Assembly (NCBI GenBank): GCA_944383965.1 | Contig: CALWRQ010000009.1 | Span: 1-43,872, forward strand | Origin: an uncultured Lachnospiraceae bacterium | GTDB taxonomy: Bacteria > Bacillota > Clostridia > Lachnospirales > Lachnospiraceae | DNA length: 43,872 nt | Direction: 5' to 3' | Shown: positions 25,482-33,241 of the stretch, piece after piece | How positions within the stretch are numbered: the stretch's first letter is position 1 | Layout: each line of letters opens with the position of its first letter | Program-made: the position numbers and the translations under genes | Notes under the pieces: model-generated | Databases searched by the model: none | What the model was told of the DNA's origin: nothing | The model's input: the letters and a program-made list of their open reading frames with translations, nothing else

Positions 25482-26219
25482 TTACAGTTCCTCCTCATCC
25501 TCATGATGCTGCTCTTCGATCTTCAGGATCTTTCCGTCCACAATATGGATCTGTTTATCTGCAAATCCGGCCAGATAATTGTCATGGGTGACCATAATCA
25601 GCGTCTGTTTCCTCTTCCGCACAATCCGGCGCATCAGATTCAGCACATCCTTTGTGGTTCTGGAATCCAGATTTCCCGTAGGCTCGTCCGCAAAAATAAT
25701 ACGGGGATTCACCACCAGTGCCCGGGCGATTCCCACTCGCTGCTGCTGGCCTCCGGACATTTCATTGGCCATGTGATTCATCTGCTTTTCCAGTCCCACC
25801 AGCTTCAGATATTTTCTGGCCAGTTCCAGTCTTTCTTTTTTGGGAACCCCTCTGAAAGACAGCGGCAGAGCCACATTCTCCACAGCATTCATGGTTTTTA
25901 ACAGATTATAGGACTGAAAGATAAATCCCACATTTTCCCTTCGGAAAGTAACCAGTTCTTTTTCCGTCATTCTTTCAATATGAGTTCCGGCAATAATGAT
26001 CTCTCCCTTTGAAGGCTTTTCCAGACCGGCCATCATATTGAGCAATGTCGATTTTCCGGAACCGGACGGTCCTACTACCGCGCAGAACTCTCCCCTCTGC
26101 AGGGAAAAGTCCACTCCGTTCAGGGCGAACACCTTTGTCTCTCCTACCCGGTAAATCTTGTAAAGATTTCTGACCTGAATAATGGGGCTTTCTTTTTTCT
26201 TTTCCGTCTCTTCTTCCAC
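25482..26219 (-). CDS. ABC transporter ATP-binding protein, MacB/LolD type
   Basis: 245 residues with Walker A GPSGSGKST, Q-loop FIFQSYNLL, signature MSGGQQQRVGIARALV, Walker B IIFADEPTGNLD and H-loop THD. The ANGVDF-type N-terminus and MAGLEKPSKGE are typical of the MacB/LolD/FtsE subgroup. Start is a GTG at 26219 behind AGGAGG. A His/Glu-rich tail (EEQHHEDEEEL) ends the protein. First gene of a three-gene exporter operon. Confidence 0.94.
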   Translation of the reverse strand: MEEETEKKKESPIIQVRNLYKIYRVGETKVFALNGVDFSLQRGEFCAVVGPSGSGKSTLLNMMAGLEKPSKGEIIIAGTHIERMTEKELVTFRRENVGFIFQSYNLLKTMNAVENVALPLSFRGVPKKERLELARKYLKLVGLEKQMNHMANEMSGGQQQRVGIARALVVNPRIIFADEPTGNLDSRTTKDVLNLMRRIVRKRKQTLIMVTHDNYLAGFADKQIHIVDGKILKIEEQHHEDEEEL

Positions 26220-26247
26220 GTCTCCTACCTCCTGTCACCGTATTCCT

Positions 26248-26276
26248 ATCATACTATGAATCCCTGAAAATGTCTT
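26248..26276 (-). promoter_or_regulatory. Likely promoter of the MacB-like exporter operon
   Basis: AAGACA (26276-26271), 17 bases, TATGAT (26253-26248) on minus. The AT-rich stretch 26277-26370 between this and the pyrBI promoter shows no gene or other clear structure. Confidence 0.55.
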
Positions 26277-26370
26277 TAATAATTTCACTATAAATATTTA
26301 CTATTTCCTTACGCCTTTTTTCAGCGAATTTTTTGAATTGCCAAAAAAATATAAAACTTTAAAAAAACAC

Positions 26371-26399
26371 TGGAAATATTTCCCGGCCTGTTATATAAT
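26371..26399 (+). promoter_or_regulatory. Likely promoter of pyrBI
   Basis: TGGAAA (26371-26376), 17 bases, TATAAT (26394-26399). Predicted start near 26406, 18 bases before a leader peptide start codon. Confidence 0.7.
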
Positions 26400-26423
26400 G
26401 GAAAAAATTTCAGGAGGTTCTCC

Positions 26424-26495
26424 ATGCTGCTAATAAGATTTTTCTGCCGGAAAGCGTCGGCTGCTTTTATCCATAATTCCATCACGACTCACTGA
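26424..26495 (+). CDS. Putative pyrBI leader peptide (23 residues)
   Basis: A short ORF with a strong AGGAGG site 6 bases upstream and an ATG start, beginning MLLIRFFCRK. Its last codons (TCC ATC ACG ACT CAC TGA) are the 5' arm of the attenuator terminator. A ribosome translating to the stop would therefore block terminator formation. The coding stretch contains U-rich segments (TTTTTCTG, GCTTTTATCC), the second right after a GCCGG/TCGGC hairpin that could be a UTP-sensitive pause site. This layout parallels E. coli pyrL/pyrBI attenuation; homology to PyrL is not evident. Confidence 0.65.
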   Translation: MLLIRFFCRKASAAFIHNSITTH

Positions 26496-26542
26496 TGCGT
26501 GTAGCATTGCTCTCTCATCAATGGGTGTGGTGGTTTTTTTTT
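26479..26542 (+). terminator. Attenuator terminator upstream of pyrB
   Basis: A ~17-base-pair imperfect hairpin: CCATCAC with GTGGTGG (26479-26485 / 26527-26533), then ACTCA and TGATG with CATCA and TGGGT, loop of 18, followed by nine T. It overlaps the end of the leader ORF and stands 42 bases before pyrB. Confidence 0.87.
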
Positions 26543-26584
26543 GCAGAGGGATCGCCTGCCTGAACAGATAATAAGGAGGAATTT

Positions 26585-27508
26585 ATGAGACATTTACTGA
26601 ATCCACTGGACTTTTCCGTGGAAGAAATCAGCCAGCTCCTGGACCTGGCTGGCGACATCGAACACAATCTTCCGAAATATGCCCATGTATGCGACGGCAA
26701 AAAGCTGGCAACCCTGTTCTATGAGCCCAGCACCAGGACCCGCTTAAGCTTTGAAGCCGCTATGTTAAATCTGGGAGGAAGCGTACTGGGCTTTGCTTCC
26801 GCCGATTCCAGTTCTGCCTCCAAGGGAGAAAGTGTAGCGGATACGATCCGCATTATCTCCTGCTATGCAGATATCTGTGCCATGAGACATCCAAAAGAAG
26901 GTGCTCCGCTGGTTGCTTCCCAGTTTTCTTCCATTCCGGTGATCAATGCCGGTGACGGCGGACATCAGCATCCTACCCAGACCCTTACGGACCTGCTGAC
27001 CATCAGAAATCTGAAGGGCCGTCTTGATCATCTGACCGTCGGCCTCTGCGGAGATCTGAAATTCGGCCGTACGGTTCACTCTCTTATCGAAGCGCTGGTA
27101 CGCTATACCGGCATCCGCTTTGTGCTGATCTCTCCCCAGGAACTTCGCGTTCCCGGATACATCCGTACGGATGTACTGGATAAAAACCATGTGGAATACA
27201 AAGAAGTGGACAATCTGGATGAAGCCATGCCGGAGCTGGACATTCTCTATATGACCAGAGTGCAGAAGGAACGCTTCTTCAATGAAGAAGACTATATCCG
27301 TCTGAAGGATTCCTACATTCTGGACCGCCAGAAAATGAAGCTGGCCAAAGAAGATATGTATGTTCTTCACCCCCTTCCCAGGGTAAATGAAATTTCCGTG
27401 GAAGTGGACAAAGATCCCCGAGCCGCATATTTCCGGCAGGCCCAGTACGGAGTCTATGCCAGAATGGCTCTTATCATGACTTTACTGGAGGTGGAAAAAC
27501 CATGTTAA
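26585..27508 (+). CDS. pyrB: Aspartate carbamoyltransferase catalytic chain
   Basis: Condenses carbamoyl phosphate and aspartate, the committed step of pyrimidine synthesis. 307 residues with the carbamoyl-phosphate motif [13 protein letters not shown] (~45-57), [12 protein letters not shown] (~128) and HPLPRVNEI (~262). The ribosome site is AAGGAGG. Its end overlaps pyrI by 7 bases. Regulation is expected by attenuation in the leader, and allosterically through PyrI. Confidence 0.97.
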   Translation: MRHLLNPLDFSVEEISQLLDLAGDIEHNLPKYAHVCDGKKLATLFYEPSTRTRLSFEAAMLNLGGSVLGFASADSSSASKGESVADTIRIISCYADICAMRHPKEGAPLVASQFSSIPVINAGDGGHQHPTQTLTDLLTIRNLKGRLDHLTVGLCGDLKFGRTVHSLIEALVRYTGIRFVLISPQELRVPGYIRTDVLDKNHVEYKEVDNLDEAMPELDILYMTRVQKERFFNEEDYIRLKDSYILDRQKMKLAKEDMYVLHPLPRVNEISVEVDKDPRAAYFRQAQYGVYARMALIMTLLEVEKPC

Positions 27509-27927
27509 ATATCAGCGGAATCAAAGACGGCATTGTTCTGGACCATATCGCTGCAGGAAAGAGTCTGGATATCTACTACCATCTGGGACTGGACAAGCTG
27601 GACTGCGAAGTAGCCATTATCAAAAACGCAAAAAGCAGCAAAATGGGCAGGAAGGATATTATCAAAATTGCCGGCAATCTGGATCATCTGGACCTGGATG
27701 TACTGGGTTACATTGATCACAACATTACTGTGAATATTATTGCAGACGGGACCATTGCAGAAAAGAAGACCTTAAAGCTTCCCAAAAAAATCGTAAATGT
27801 GATCCACTGCAAGAATCCCCGCTGCATCACATCCATCGAGCAGGAACTGCCTCATGTATTCAAGCTGGCAGATGAGGCTACAAAGACCTACCGCTGTCTG
27901 TACTGTGAGGAAAAATACGGAAAATAA
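27502..27927 (+). CDS. pyrI: Aspartate carbamoyltransferase regulatory chain
   Basis: 141 residues: N-terminal nucleotide-binding domain ([13 protein letters not shown] start) and C-terminal zinc domain with the four ligands in CKNPRC and CLYC (C-x4-C ... C-x2-C). It assembles with PyrB to give CTP-inhibited ATCase. The start ATG lies within the last codons of pyrB (ATGTTAA). Confidence 0.96.
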   Translation: MLNISGIKDGIVLDHIAAGKSLDIYYHLGLDKLDCEVAIIKNAKSSKMGRKDIIKIAGNLDHLDLDVLGYIDHNITVNIIADGTIAEKKTLKLPKKIVNVIHCKNPRCITSIEQELPHVFKLADEATKTYRCLYCEEKYGK

Positions 27928-27929
27928 GA

Positions 27930-27957
27930 AAAGAAGGATGAAAGATCATCCTCCTTT
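27930..27957 (+). terminator. Terminator stem after pyrI, possibly split from its T tract by the IS
   Basis: Stem AGGATGA / TCATCCT (27935-27941 / 27946-27952), loop AAGA, extended by AAAG / CTTT across a mismatch. No proper U run follows. The IS begins 6 bases later, and the sequence after the IS right end starts TTTTT. Confidence 0.6.
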
Positions 27958-27962
27958 CCGGT

Positions 27963-27978
27963 GGGGCCGTTGCAAAAT
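27963..27978 (+). repeat. Left terminal inverted repeat of the IS
   Basis: GGGGCCGTTGCAAAAT, matching the reverse complement of the right end at 12 of 16 positions. Confidence 0.8.
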
Positions 27979-28074
27979 AGATGAGTAATCATCTATGGAG
28001 CAGCGGCTCCGTTTTTATGCCTCCAAAACAGAAAACGGACTCCGAAGAGTCCGTAATCCATGGTATAATTAGAT

Positions 28075-29679
28075 ATGTCCACTAACCAAAAATACCATAA
28101 AAATTATACCGAATTCGGCGAACCTTATCAACTGGTTTTGCCATTAAATTTGGAAGGTCTGGTTCCTGATGATGATTCTGTCCGACTGCTGAGCCACGAA
28201 CTGGAGGGATTGGATTACAGCTTGCTGTATCAGGCTTACTCTGCCAAAGGCAGAAATCCGGCAGTGGACCCAAAGACCATGTTCAAGATCCTGACCTATG
28301 CCTATTCCCAGAACATTTATTCATCCAGAAAAATTGAAACCGCATGCAGACGGGATATCAACTTTATGTGGCTGCTTGCCGGACAGAAAGCACCGGATCA
28401 CAGCACGATTGCCCGTTTCCGAACCGGTTTTCTGGCGGATGCCTGCGAAAATCTGTTCTTCCAGATGGTCTCCCGTCTGGAAGCAGGCGGAGAATTGTCA
28501 AAAAAAACCGTATTCATCGATGGGACAAAACTGGAAGCCTGTGCTAATAAGTATACCTTCGTCTGGAAGAAATCGGTGGGGAAATGGGAGGTAAAGATGT
28601 ACGAACAGATCCAGAAAACAGTCTGTCTTCTGAACCAGGAGTATATCTGCGGGTTCCATGTGGGAGAGGAAAGCCGTACCCGTGATCTGCAGGAAATCTG
28701 CCGGTTTCTGGAGGAGAAGTGCAGGATGGACGGGACGGTCTTTGTACATGGAAGAGGGAAACGCAAAAGCCGGAACCAAAGATATCTGGAACTGTTCCGC
28801 CGGTTTCTGGAGCGCCAGACGATCTATGACTGGCATACGGCCAGTTTCCAGGGCCGGAATAACTACTGCAAGACAGACCCGGACGCCACCTTTATGCACA
28901 TGAAGGATGATCATATGAGGAATGCCCAGCTGAAACCTGGATATAACGTCCAGATCGCAGTGGACAGCGAATACATTGTGGCAGCTGAGATTTTTCAGGA
29001 CCGGAATGATGTATGGACCCTGGTACCGTTTCTGAAACACATGGAAGCAAACCTGGGGTATCGATATCCCAGTGTGACAGCGGATTCGGGGTATGAAAGT
29101 GAAGAGGCTTATGAATATCTGAAAAGTCAGGGACAGATCCCGTATATCAAACCGCAGACCTACGAAAAATGGAAAAAGAGAAGTTTTAAAAAGGACATCA
29201 GCAGGCGTGAAAACATGGCGTATGAGAAAGAGACGGATACCTATACCTGTCATGCAGGAAAAAAGCTGAAAGAAGTTTTTAAGAAGAAACAGAAAAGCAA
29301 AAGCGGCTATCCCTCAGAAGTAACCGTATATGAATGTGAAGACTGCAGCGGGTGCCCATACAAGGAAAAATGTACGAAAGCGAAGGGAAATAAGAGACTG
29401 TATCTTTCCAAAAACTTTTTGAAAAAGCGTCAGGAATCCTATGAGAACATCCTGAGTGAAAAAGGAATCCAGTACCGGATAAACCGTTCGATCCAAGTAG
29501 AAGGAGCTTTTGGAGTGTTGAAAAACGATTATGAATTCCAGAGATTTCTGCTGAGAGGGAAAACGAAGGTAAAACTGGAGATCCTTTTGCTGTGCCTGGG
29601 GTATAATCTGAATAAACTGCATGCCAAGATCCAAAATGGGCGAACAGGAAGCCATCTGTTTAAAGTAAAAACTGCATAG
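28075..29679 (+). CDS. IS1182-family transposase
   Basis: 534 residues with the DUF772 N-terminal domain (VDPKTMFKILTYAYSQNIYS, then RRDINFMWLLAGQKAPDHST) and a split DDE nuclease: D149 (TVFIDGTKLEA), a second Asp in VTADSGYES (~340) and Glu in QVEGAFGVLKNDYEFQRF (~478). A Cys cluster CEDCSGCPYKEKC (~420) is typical of this family. All catalytic residues are present, so it looks active. A TATAAT at 28064-28069 ends only 5 bases before the ATG and no ribosome site is visible, so the mRNA may be leaderless. Confidence 0.92.
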   Translation: MSTNQKYHKNYTEFGEPYQLVLPLNLEGLVPDDDSVRLLSHELEGLDYSLLYQAYSAKGRNPAVDPKTMFKILTYAYSQNIYSSRKIETACRRDINFMWLLAGQKAPDHSTIARFRTGFLADACENLFFQMVSRLEAGGELSKKTVFIDGTKLEACANKYTFVWKKSVGKWEVKMYEQIQKTVCLLNQEYICGFHVGEESRTRDLQEICRFLEEKCRMDGTVFVHGRGKRKSRNQRYLELFRRFLERQTIYDWHTASFQGRNNYCKTDPDATFMHMKDDHMRNAQLKPGYNVQIAVDSEYIVAAEIFQDRNDVWTLVPFLKHMEANLGYRYPSVTADSGYESEEAYEYLKSQGQIPYIKPQTYEKWKKRSFKKDISRRENMAYEKETDTYTCHAGKKLKEVFKKKQKSKSGYPSEVTVYECEDCSGCPYKEKCTKAKGNKRLYLSKNFLKKRQESYENILSEKGIQYRINRSIQVEGAFGVLKNDYEFQRFLLRGKTKVKLEILLLCLGYNLNKLHAKIQNGRTGSHLFKVKTA

Positions 29680-29808
29680 AAAAATCAGAAAACTGAGAGG
29701 TTTTATTAAAGTACGGCAAAAATCCAACGATCTGCTCTGAAACCAGAGAAGAACGCCGGATTTTTTGCTGTAACGAGCGGAAGTGCCGCTCAATCATCTA
29801 TTTTGATG

Positions 29809-29824
29809 ATTTTGCGACACTCCC
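29809..29824 (-). repeat. Right terminal inverted repeat of the IS
   Basis: Reads GGGAGTGTCGCAAAAT on the minus strand, aligned to the left end at 12 of 16 positions. Confidence 0.8.
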
Positions 29825-29827
29825 TTT

Positions 29828-30694
29828 TTATTCTGTTTTTCCTGACCCTTTCAGGAATGCTTCCAGTTCTTCCATTCTGGCTTCTGCGTCTGACTCTCCC
29901 AGATGATACATTTCCAGCAGCTTTTCCCGGCTTTTTTCCGTTCGGTGGACCTTCACGGTCCTTGACGGGCGAATTACAAAAATACGTCCTTCTTTCTCCA
30001 GCTGAACCAGCCGGTCTGCGGTCTCGTTGTACATCCGGTTTCTGTTTAAAATGCTTTCCTCCAGTTTCTGAAGATGGCCGTACTTTCGGTGAATTGCTTT
30101 TACCGCCGCCTTTCCGTAAGGCTTTTTCCTGTACTCCAGCGGTCTTGTGAGCACTGCCACCACACGGTCATACCCCATTTCCATACATTTTTCTACGGGT
30201 ATGCTGTCTGCAATTCCCCCGTCCAGATAATACTGTCCCTCATATTTTACAATTTTTGATACAAAAGGCATAGAAGAAGTGGCCCGAAGCGCTTCCATCT
30301 GTCCGATCACATCCGTAATCTTCAGGTATTCCGCCTTCCCTGTACGGACGTTGGTTGCAACCGCATAGAAATCTCCCGGATATCCGGCGAATGCTTCCTG
30401 GTCGAATATATCCAGCTTCAGGGGAACCTCATAATATGCAAATTCCCGCCCCACCAGATTTCCTGTACGCAGAAGAGACCGGAATCCCATATACCGTTTG
30501 TCTCCTGCATACTTCAGGTTATAGCGAAGTGCCCTGCCTTCCTGCCCTGAAAAATAGTTCACTCCGAACAATGCTCCTGCGGATACTCCCAGAATCCCGT
30601 CTACCGGAATCTTCCGTCTCATCATCACATCCAGTACTCCGGCCGTATACATTCCCCGCATTCCGCCGCCTTCCAGTACAAGTCCCGTGCTCAT
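29828..30694 (-). CDS. Patatin-like phospholipase
   Basis: 288-residue cytoplasmic serine lipase of the patatin/RssA-YjjU type. The oxyanion loop is EGGGMRG (8-14), the nucleophile Ser38 is in GVSAG, and the catalytic Asp158 is in LDGG. No signal peptide. The C-terminal ~80 residues are charged helices. Start has an AGGAGG site. It is the last gene after hflK-hflC (16 bases after hflC). The insertion sequence ends just beyond its TAA stop and leaves the coding sequence intact. Substrate unknown; acyl hydrolysis of membrane lipids is the family activity. Confidence 0.9.
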   Translation of the reverse strand: MSTGLVLEGGGMRGMYTAGVLDVMMRRKIPVDGILGVSAGALFGVNYFSGQEGRALRYNLKYAGDKRYMGFRSLLRTGNLVGREFAYYEVPLKLDIFDQEAFAGYPGDFYAVATNVRTGKAEYLKITDVIGQMEALRATSSMPFVSKIVKYEGQYYLDGGIADSIPVEKCMEMGYDRVVAVLTRPLEYRKKPYGKAAVKAIHRKYGHLQKLEESILNRNRMYNETADRLVQLEKEGRIFVIRPSRTVKVHRTEKSREKLLEMYHLGESDAEARMEELEAFLKGSGKTE

Positions 30695-30710
30695 GCTGCG
30701 CCTCCTGTTC

Positions 30711-31598
30711 TCACCAGCTGCCCTCCAGAATCCGGGCCAGCTCGCTGTCTCCGTCTAAAATTACCGTCTTGTTCTCTCCCTTGAGGGATGCTTTCAATGC
30801 ATCCAGAGATCGTACATAATTATAAAAATCCGCCTTTGCCTCATCATTGTAGGCATCGCTCAGAATCTGCATATACTGGGCTTCTCCGGCAGCCTTGATC
30901 TGCTCCGCTTCCGCCTCTGCTTTCGCGATGGTCTCCTTCACCGTCCGGTCCGTCTCATTTTTGATCAGATTGGACTGATACTCACCGTCCGCCTTATAGC
31001 CGGCGGCAATGTTGTTTCTTTCTGAGATCATACGCTGATACACTGCCTCTTTGTTGGAATCCGGCAGATCCAGCTTCTTTGTCTCTACGCTCAGAATCCG
31101 AATCCCGTAGGAATCCATGGCTCCTCCGATATTTTCCGTAATCGTAGCAGCCAGTTCGCCGTTCCGCCCGGAGATAATATCCTGCTGGTCCGTCGCAGAC
31201 ATGACTGTTTTAATGGAATTATACACCACATTTCCTAAACGGATCTCTGCATTCTCCTTGCTTGCATTCAGTGAGGACAGATATTTTACCGGATCGCTGA
31301 TTTCCCAGATCACAAAGCTGTCCACTGTCATGACCTTTTTGTCTTTCGTAGTCACATCGCTGGGATACAGATCAGAAATCATCTTATATTTCGGTATGCT
31401 TAAGGTTCCCTGGACAAAGGGAATCTTAAGGGAAGGTCCCGGCTGATCCTGGATCCTTACCACCTGTCCGAACTGAGTGATCAGTTTATATTCCCTGGCA
31501 TTGGTCGTCACTACCCCGTTCAGCAGCACGATAAGAAGGATCAGTATGATGGCTATGGTTTTTATGGTCCTTACCGTATATTTTGCAAATACGTTCAT
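30711..31598 (-). CDS. hflC: HflC-like SPFH/prohibitin membrane protein
   Basis: 295 residues: one N-terminal membrane anchor (TIAIILILLIVLLNGVV), an SPFH/band-7 domain (YKLITQFGQVVRIQDQPGPSLKIPFVQ-type, ~35-200), and a coiled coil rich in Ala/Glu (IAKAEAEAEQIKAAGEAQ, ~215-240). HflC with HflK forms a large cage around the FtsH protease in the membrane and modulates its activity. AGGAGG ribosome site, 12 bases after hflK. Confidence 0.92.
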   Translation of the reverse strand: MNVFAKYTVRTIKTIAIILILLIVLLNGVVTTNAREYKLITQFGQVVRIQDQPGPSLKIPFVQGTLSIPKYKMISDLYPSDVTTKDKKVMTVDSFVIWEISDPVKYLSSLNASKENAEIRLGNVVYNSIKTVMSATDQQDIISGRNGELAATITENIGGAMDSYGIRILSVETKKLDLPDSNKEAVYQRMISERNNIAAGYKADGEYQSNLIKNETDRTVKETIAKAEAEAEQIKAAGEAQYMQILSDAYNDEAKADFYNYVRSLDALKASLKGENKTVILDGDSELARILEGSW

Positions 31599-31610
31599 TT
31601 TCTGCCCTCC

Positions 31611-32705
31611 TTAATTATATGCCTCTGCCTGGTTTCCGGTTTCCTGTCCGCCGTTTCCCTCCGTCGAAGCGGAAAACGGCTCCAGCGGAAGCAGCTTTTC
31701 CGTTCCGTCTCCCGAATCAATGATCACCTTAAGAGACGGCAGCACATCCTCCATGGCCTCGTAAAACATTCTTTTCTTTGTAATCAGAGGATACTTCTCA
31801 TATTCTGCGTACATTTCATTGAAGCGGGCGACCTGGCCCTCGGCCTCACTGATTCTCTGCTGTTTATACGCCTCTGCATCCTGCTTTACCTTATCTGCTT
31901 TTGCATTGGCTGTGGGAATCTGCTCAGACTGATATTTTTTCGCCTCGTTCACCGCAGTGTCCATCCCCTGCTTGGCGTCTTCCACTGCCTTGAACGCATT
32001 GTTCACATCCTCTGTGGGCGGCTGAGCATCCTGAATGGTCACATTATAAATGCCGATCCCGATATCCTCTGCCATGACCCGGCTGGAAAGCTGCTCCTTC
32101 ACCTTTCCCTGGATCTCCGCCTTTCCTGTGGTGATCACGTCATCTACATTATAAACGCCCACTGTATCCCTGATATAAGACTGGGCAAGGTTTTTGAGAA
32201 TCTCCGTAGCCGTGTCCCTGTTCACATAATATTTGATCGGATCCACTACCTGATATTCGATGTAAAAATCCACATTTACAAAATTAAAATCTTTTGTGAT
32301 CATTTCAGACTCTGATTTCACAGGAGCCGGATTGTTTTCGCTGTTGGCATGATCCTCCGTATCATAATCCGGGTCATAGCCGATGGCCATGCCCACAATA
32401 TTTTTTGAAATCTTATGAACCTGCTGGATATAAGGCAGCTTGAAATGAGGTCCTGCCTCGCTCACCGCCTTGGGAATGCCGAAAGTCGTCACCACCGCCA
32501 TGGTATTCTCATTCAGCGTATAAAAGCTGTTGATTGCCGAAAATATCAGAAATACCGCAAGAAGTCCCAGAGCCAGACCTTTCGCCGCTTTCTTTCCCCC
32601 ATTTCCCGGGCTGCTCTTCTTCCCGCCGTCCGGTCCATTCTCCTCCGGTTTTACCTCTCTCCACCTTTTTCTCTGAAAACCGGAAAACTGAAAATTCATA
32701 TTCAT
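31611..32705 (-). CDS. hflK: HflK-like SPFH/prohibitin membrane protein
   Basis: 364 residues with a Gly/Lys-rich cytoplasmic N-terminus, one membrane helix (GLALGLLAVFLIFSAINSFY, ~45-65), an SPFH domain and a C-terminal coiled coil (~250-300). It partners HflC in the FtsH-associated complex. An alternative ATG lies two codons downstream. No DUF or extra domain visible. Confidence 0.9.
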   Translation of the reverse strand: MNMNFQFSGFQRKRWREVKPEENGPDGGKKSSPGNGGKKAAKGLALGLLAVFLIFSAINSFYTLNENTMAVVTTFGIPKAVSEAGPHFKLPYIQQVHKISKNIVGMAIGYDPDYDTEDHANSENNPAPVKSESEMITKDFNFVNVDFYIEYQVVDPIKYYVNRDTATEILKNLAQSYIRDTVGVYNVDDVITTGKAEIQGKVKEQLSSRVMAEDIGIGIYNVTIQDAQPPTEDVNNAFKAVEDAKQGMDTAVNEAKKYQSEQIPTANAKADKVKQDAEAYKQQRISEAEGQVARFNEMYAEYEKYPLITKKRMFYEAMEDVLPSLKVIIDSGDGTEKLLPLEPFSASTEGNGGQETGNQAEAYN

Positions 32706-32761
32706 TTCCTTTCTCCTTCCGCAATAGTCAGAAACTTCTCCTTCATCAGCTATATTGTATC

Positions 32762-32790
32762 ATCATATCACAAGTCTACCCGGATGTACA
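32762..32790 (-). promoter_or_regulatory. Possible promoter of hflK-hflC-patatin operon
   Basis: TGTACA (32790-32785), 17 bases, TATGAT (32767-32762) on minus, 57 bases upstream of hflK. An overlapping TACAAT lies just downstream. Confidence 0.5.
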
Positions 32791-32815
32791 TCCTAAAAAT
32801 TCTGAAGCTTTCTTT

Positions 32816-32850
32816 AAAAATAAAACGCTCTCTGAAATACTCAGAGAGCG
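32816..32850 (-). terminator. RNase P RNA terminator
   Basis: Perfect 10-base-pair stem CGCTCTCTGA / TCAGAGAGCG with a 5-base loop, followed on minus by TTTTATTTTT. Confidence 0.92.
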
Positions 32851-32851
32851 T

Positions 32852-33206
32852 CAGCCGTATGAGCAAGACGATAAGCCGGGTTATGTCGTTGGATGGTCAT
32901 CTATCTAGGCCTGACGTCGCCGTCAGGCTCCAGCGGCCTACCCGGGAGCGGACGGGCCGCCCATGCTCCCTGTTCGGCCTTGCTTCGGATGGGGTTTACA
33001 TGTGCCCTTTCTGTTACCAGAAAGGCGGTAGTCTCTTACACTGCCTTTCCACCCTTACAGAGAAATCTCTGCGGTTTATTTCTGTTGCACTGTCCTTGGA
33101 GTCGCCTCCACCAGACGTTATCTGGCATCCTGCCCTGTGAAGCCCGGACTTTCCTCCCCTGCAGCCTTTCGGTTCTGCAGCAGCGACCATCTGTCTTACT
33201 CAAAAC
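32852..33206 (-). ncRNA. rnpB: RNase P RNA, catalytic subunit of ribonuclease P
   Basis: The minus strand holds the conserved core: GAGGAAAGTCCGGGCTTCAC (P4/CR-I) near the 5' end, AGGGTGGAAAGGCAGTG in the middle, ACAGAAAGGGCACATG, and the 3' core GGCCTAGATAGATGACCATC ending in ACCCGGCTTATCGTCTTG. The RNA cleaves 5' leaders from pre-tRNAs. About 355 nucleotides. Ends are set approximately by the promoter at 33213-33241 and the terminator at 32826-32850. Confidence 0.96.
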
Positions 33207-33212
33207 TTCATT

Positions 33213-33241
33213 ATTTTATCACATTTCCTGTCATCTGTCTA
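33213..33241 (-). promoter_or_regulatory. Promoter of rnpB
   Basis: TAGACA (33241-33236), 17 bases, TAAAAT (33218-33213) on minus, giving a start near 33206. The -35 overlaps the last codon of the upstream kinase gene. Confidence 0.8.

Larger units (their letters stand above)
27963..29824 (+). mobile_element. IS1182-like insertion sequence, complete
   Basis: About 1.86 kb bounded by imperfect terminal inverted repeats, with one full-length DDE transposase. It lies between the convergent pyrI and patatin-like genes. Its right end stops 3 bases before the patatin stop codon. No clear target duplication is seen (CCGGT on the left, TTTTT on the right). Both ends also hold subterminal palindromes (TAGATG...CATCTA on the left). 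A CGGACTC / GAGTCCG hairpin precedes the transposase, and a terminator-like structure (AAAATCC ... GGATTTTTT, ~29718-29766) follows it. Confidence 0.85.

Noticed and set aside
27958-29829. Target-site duplication flanking the IS
   Set aside because: CCGGT on the left and TTTTT on the right do not match; no convincing direct repeat was found by eye.
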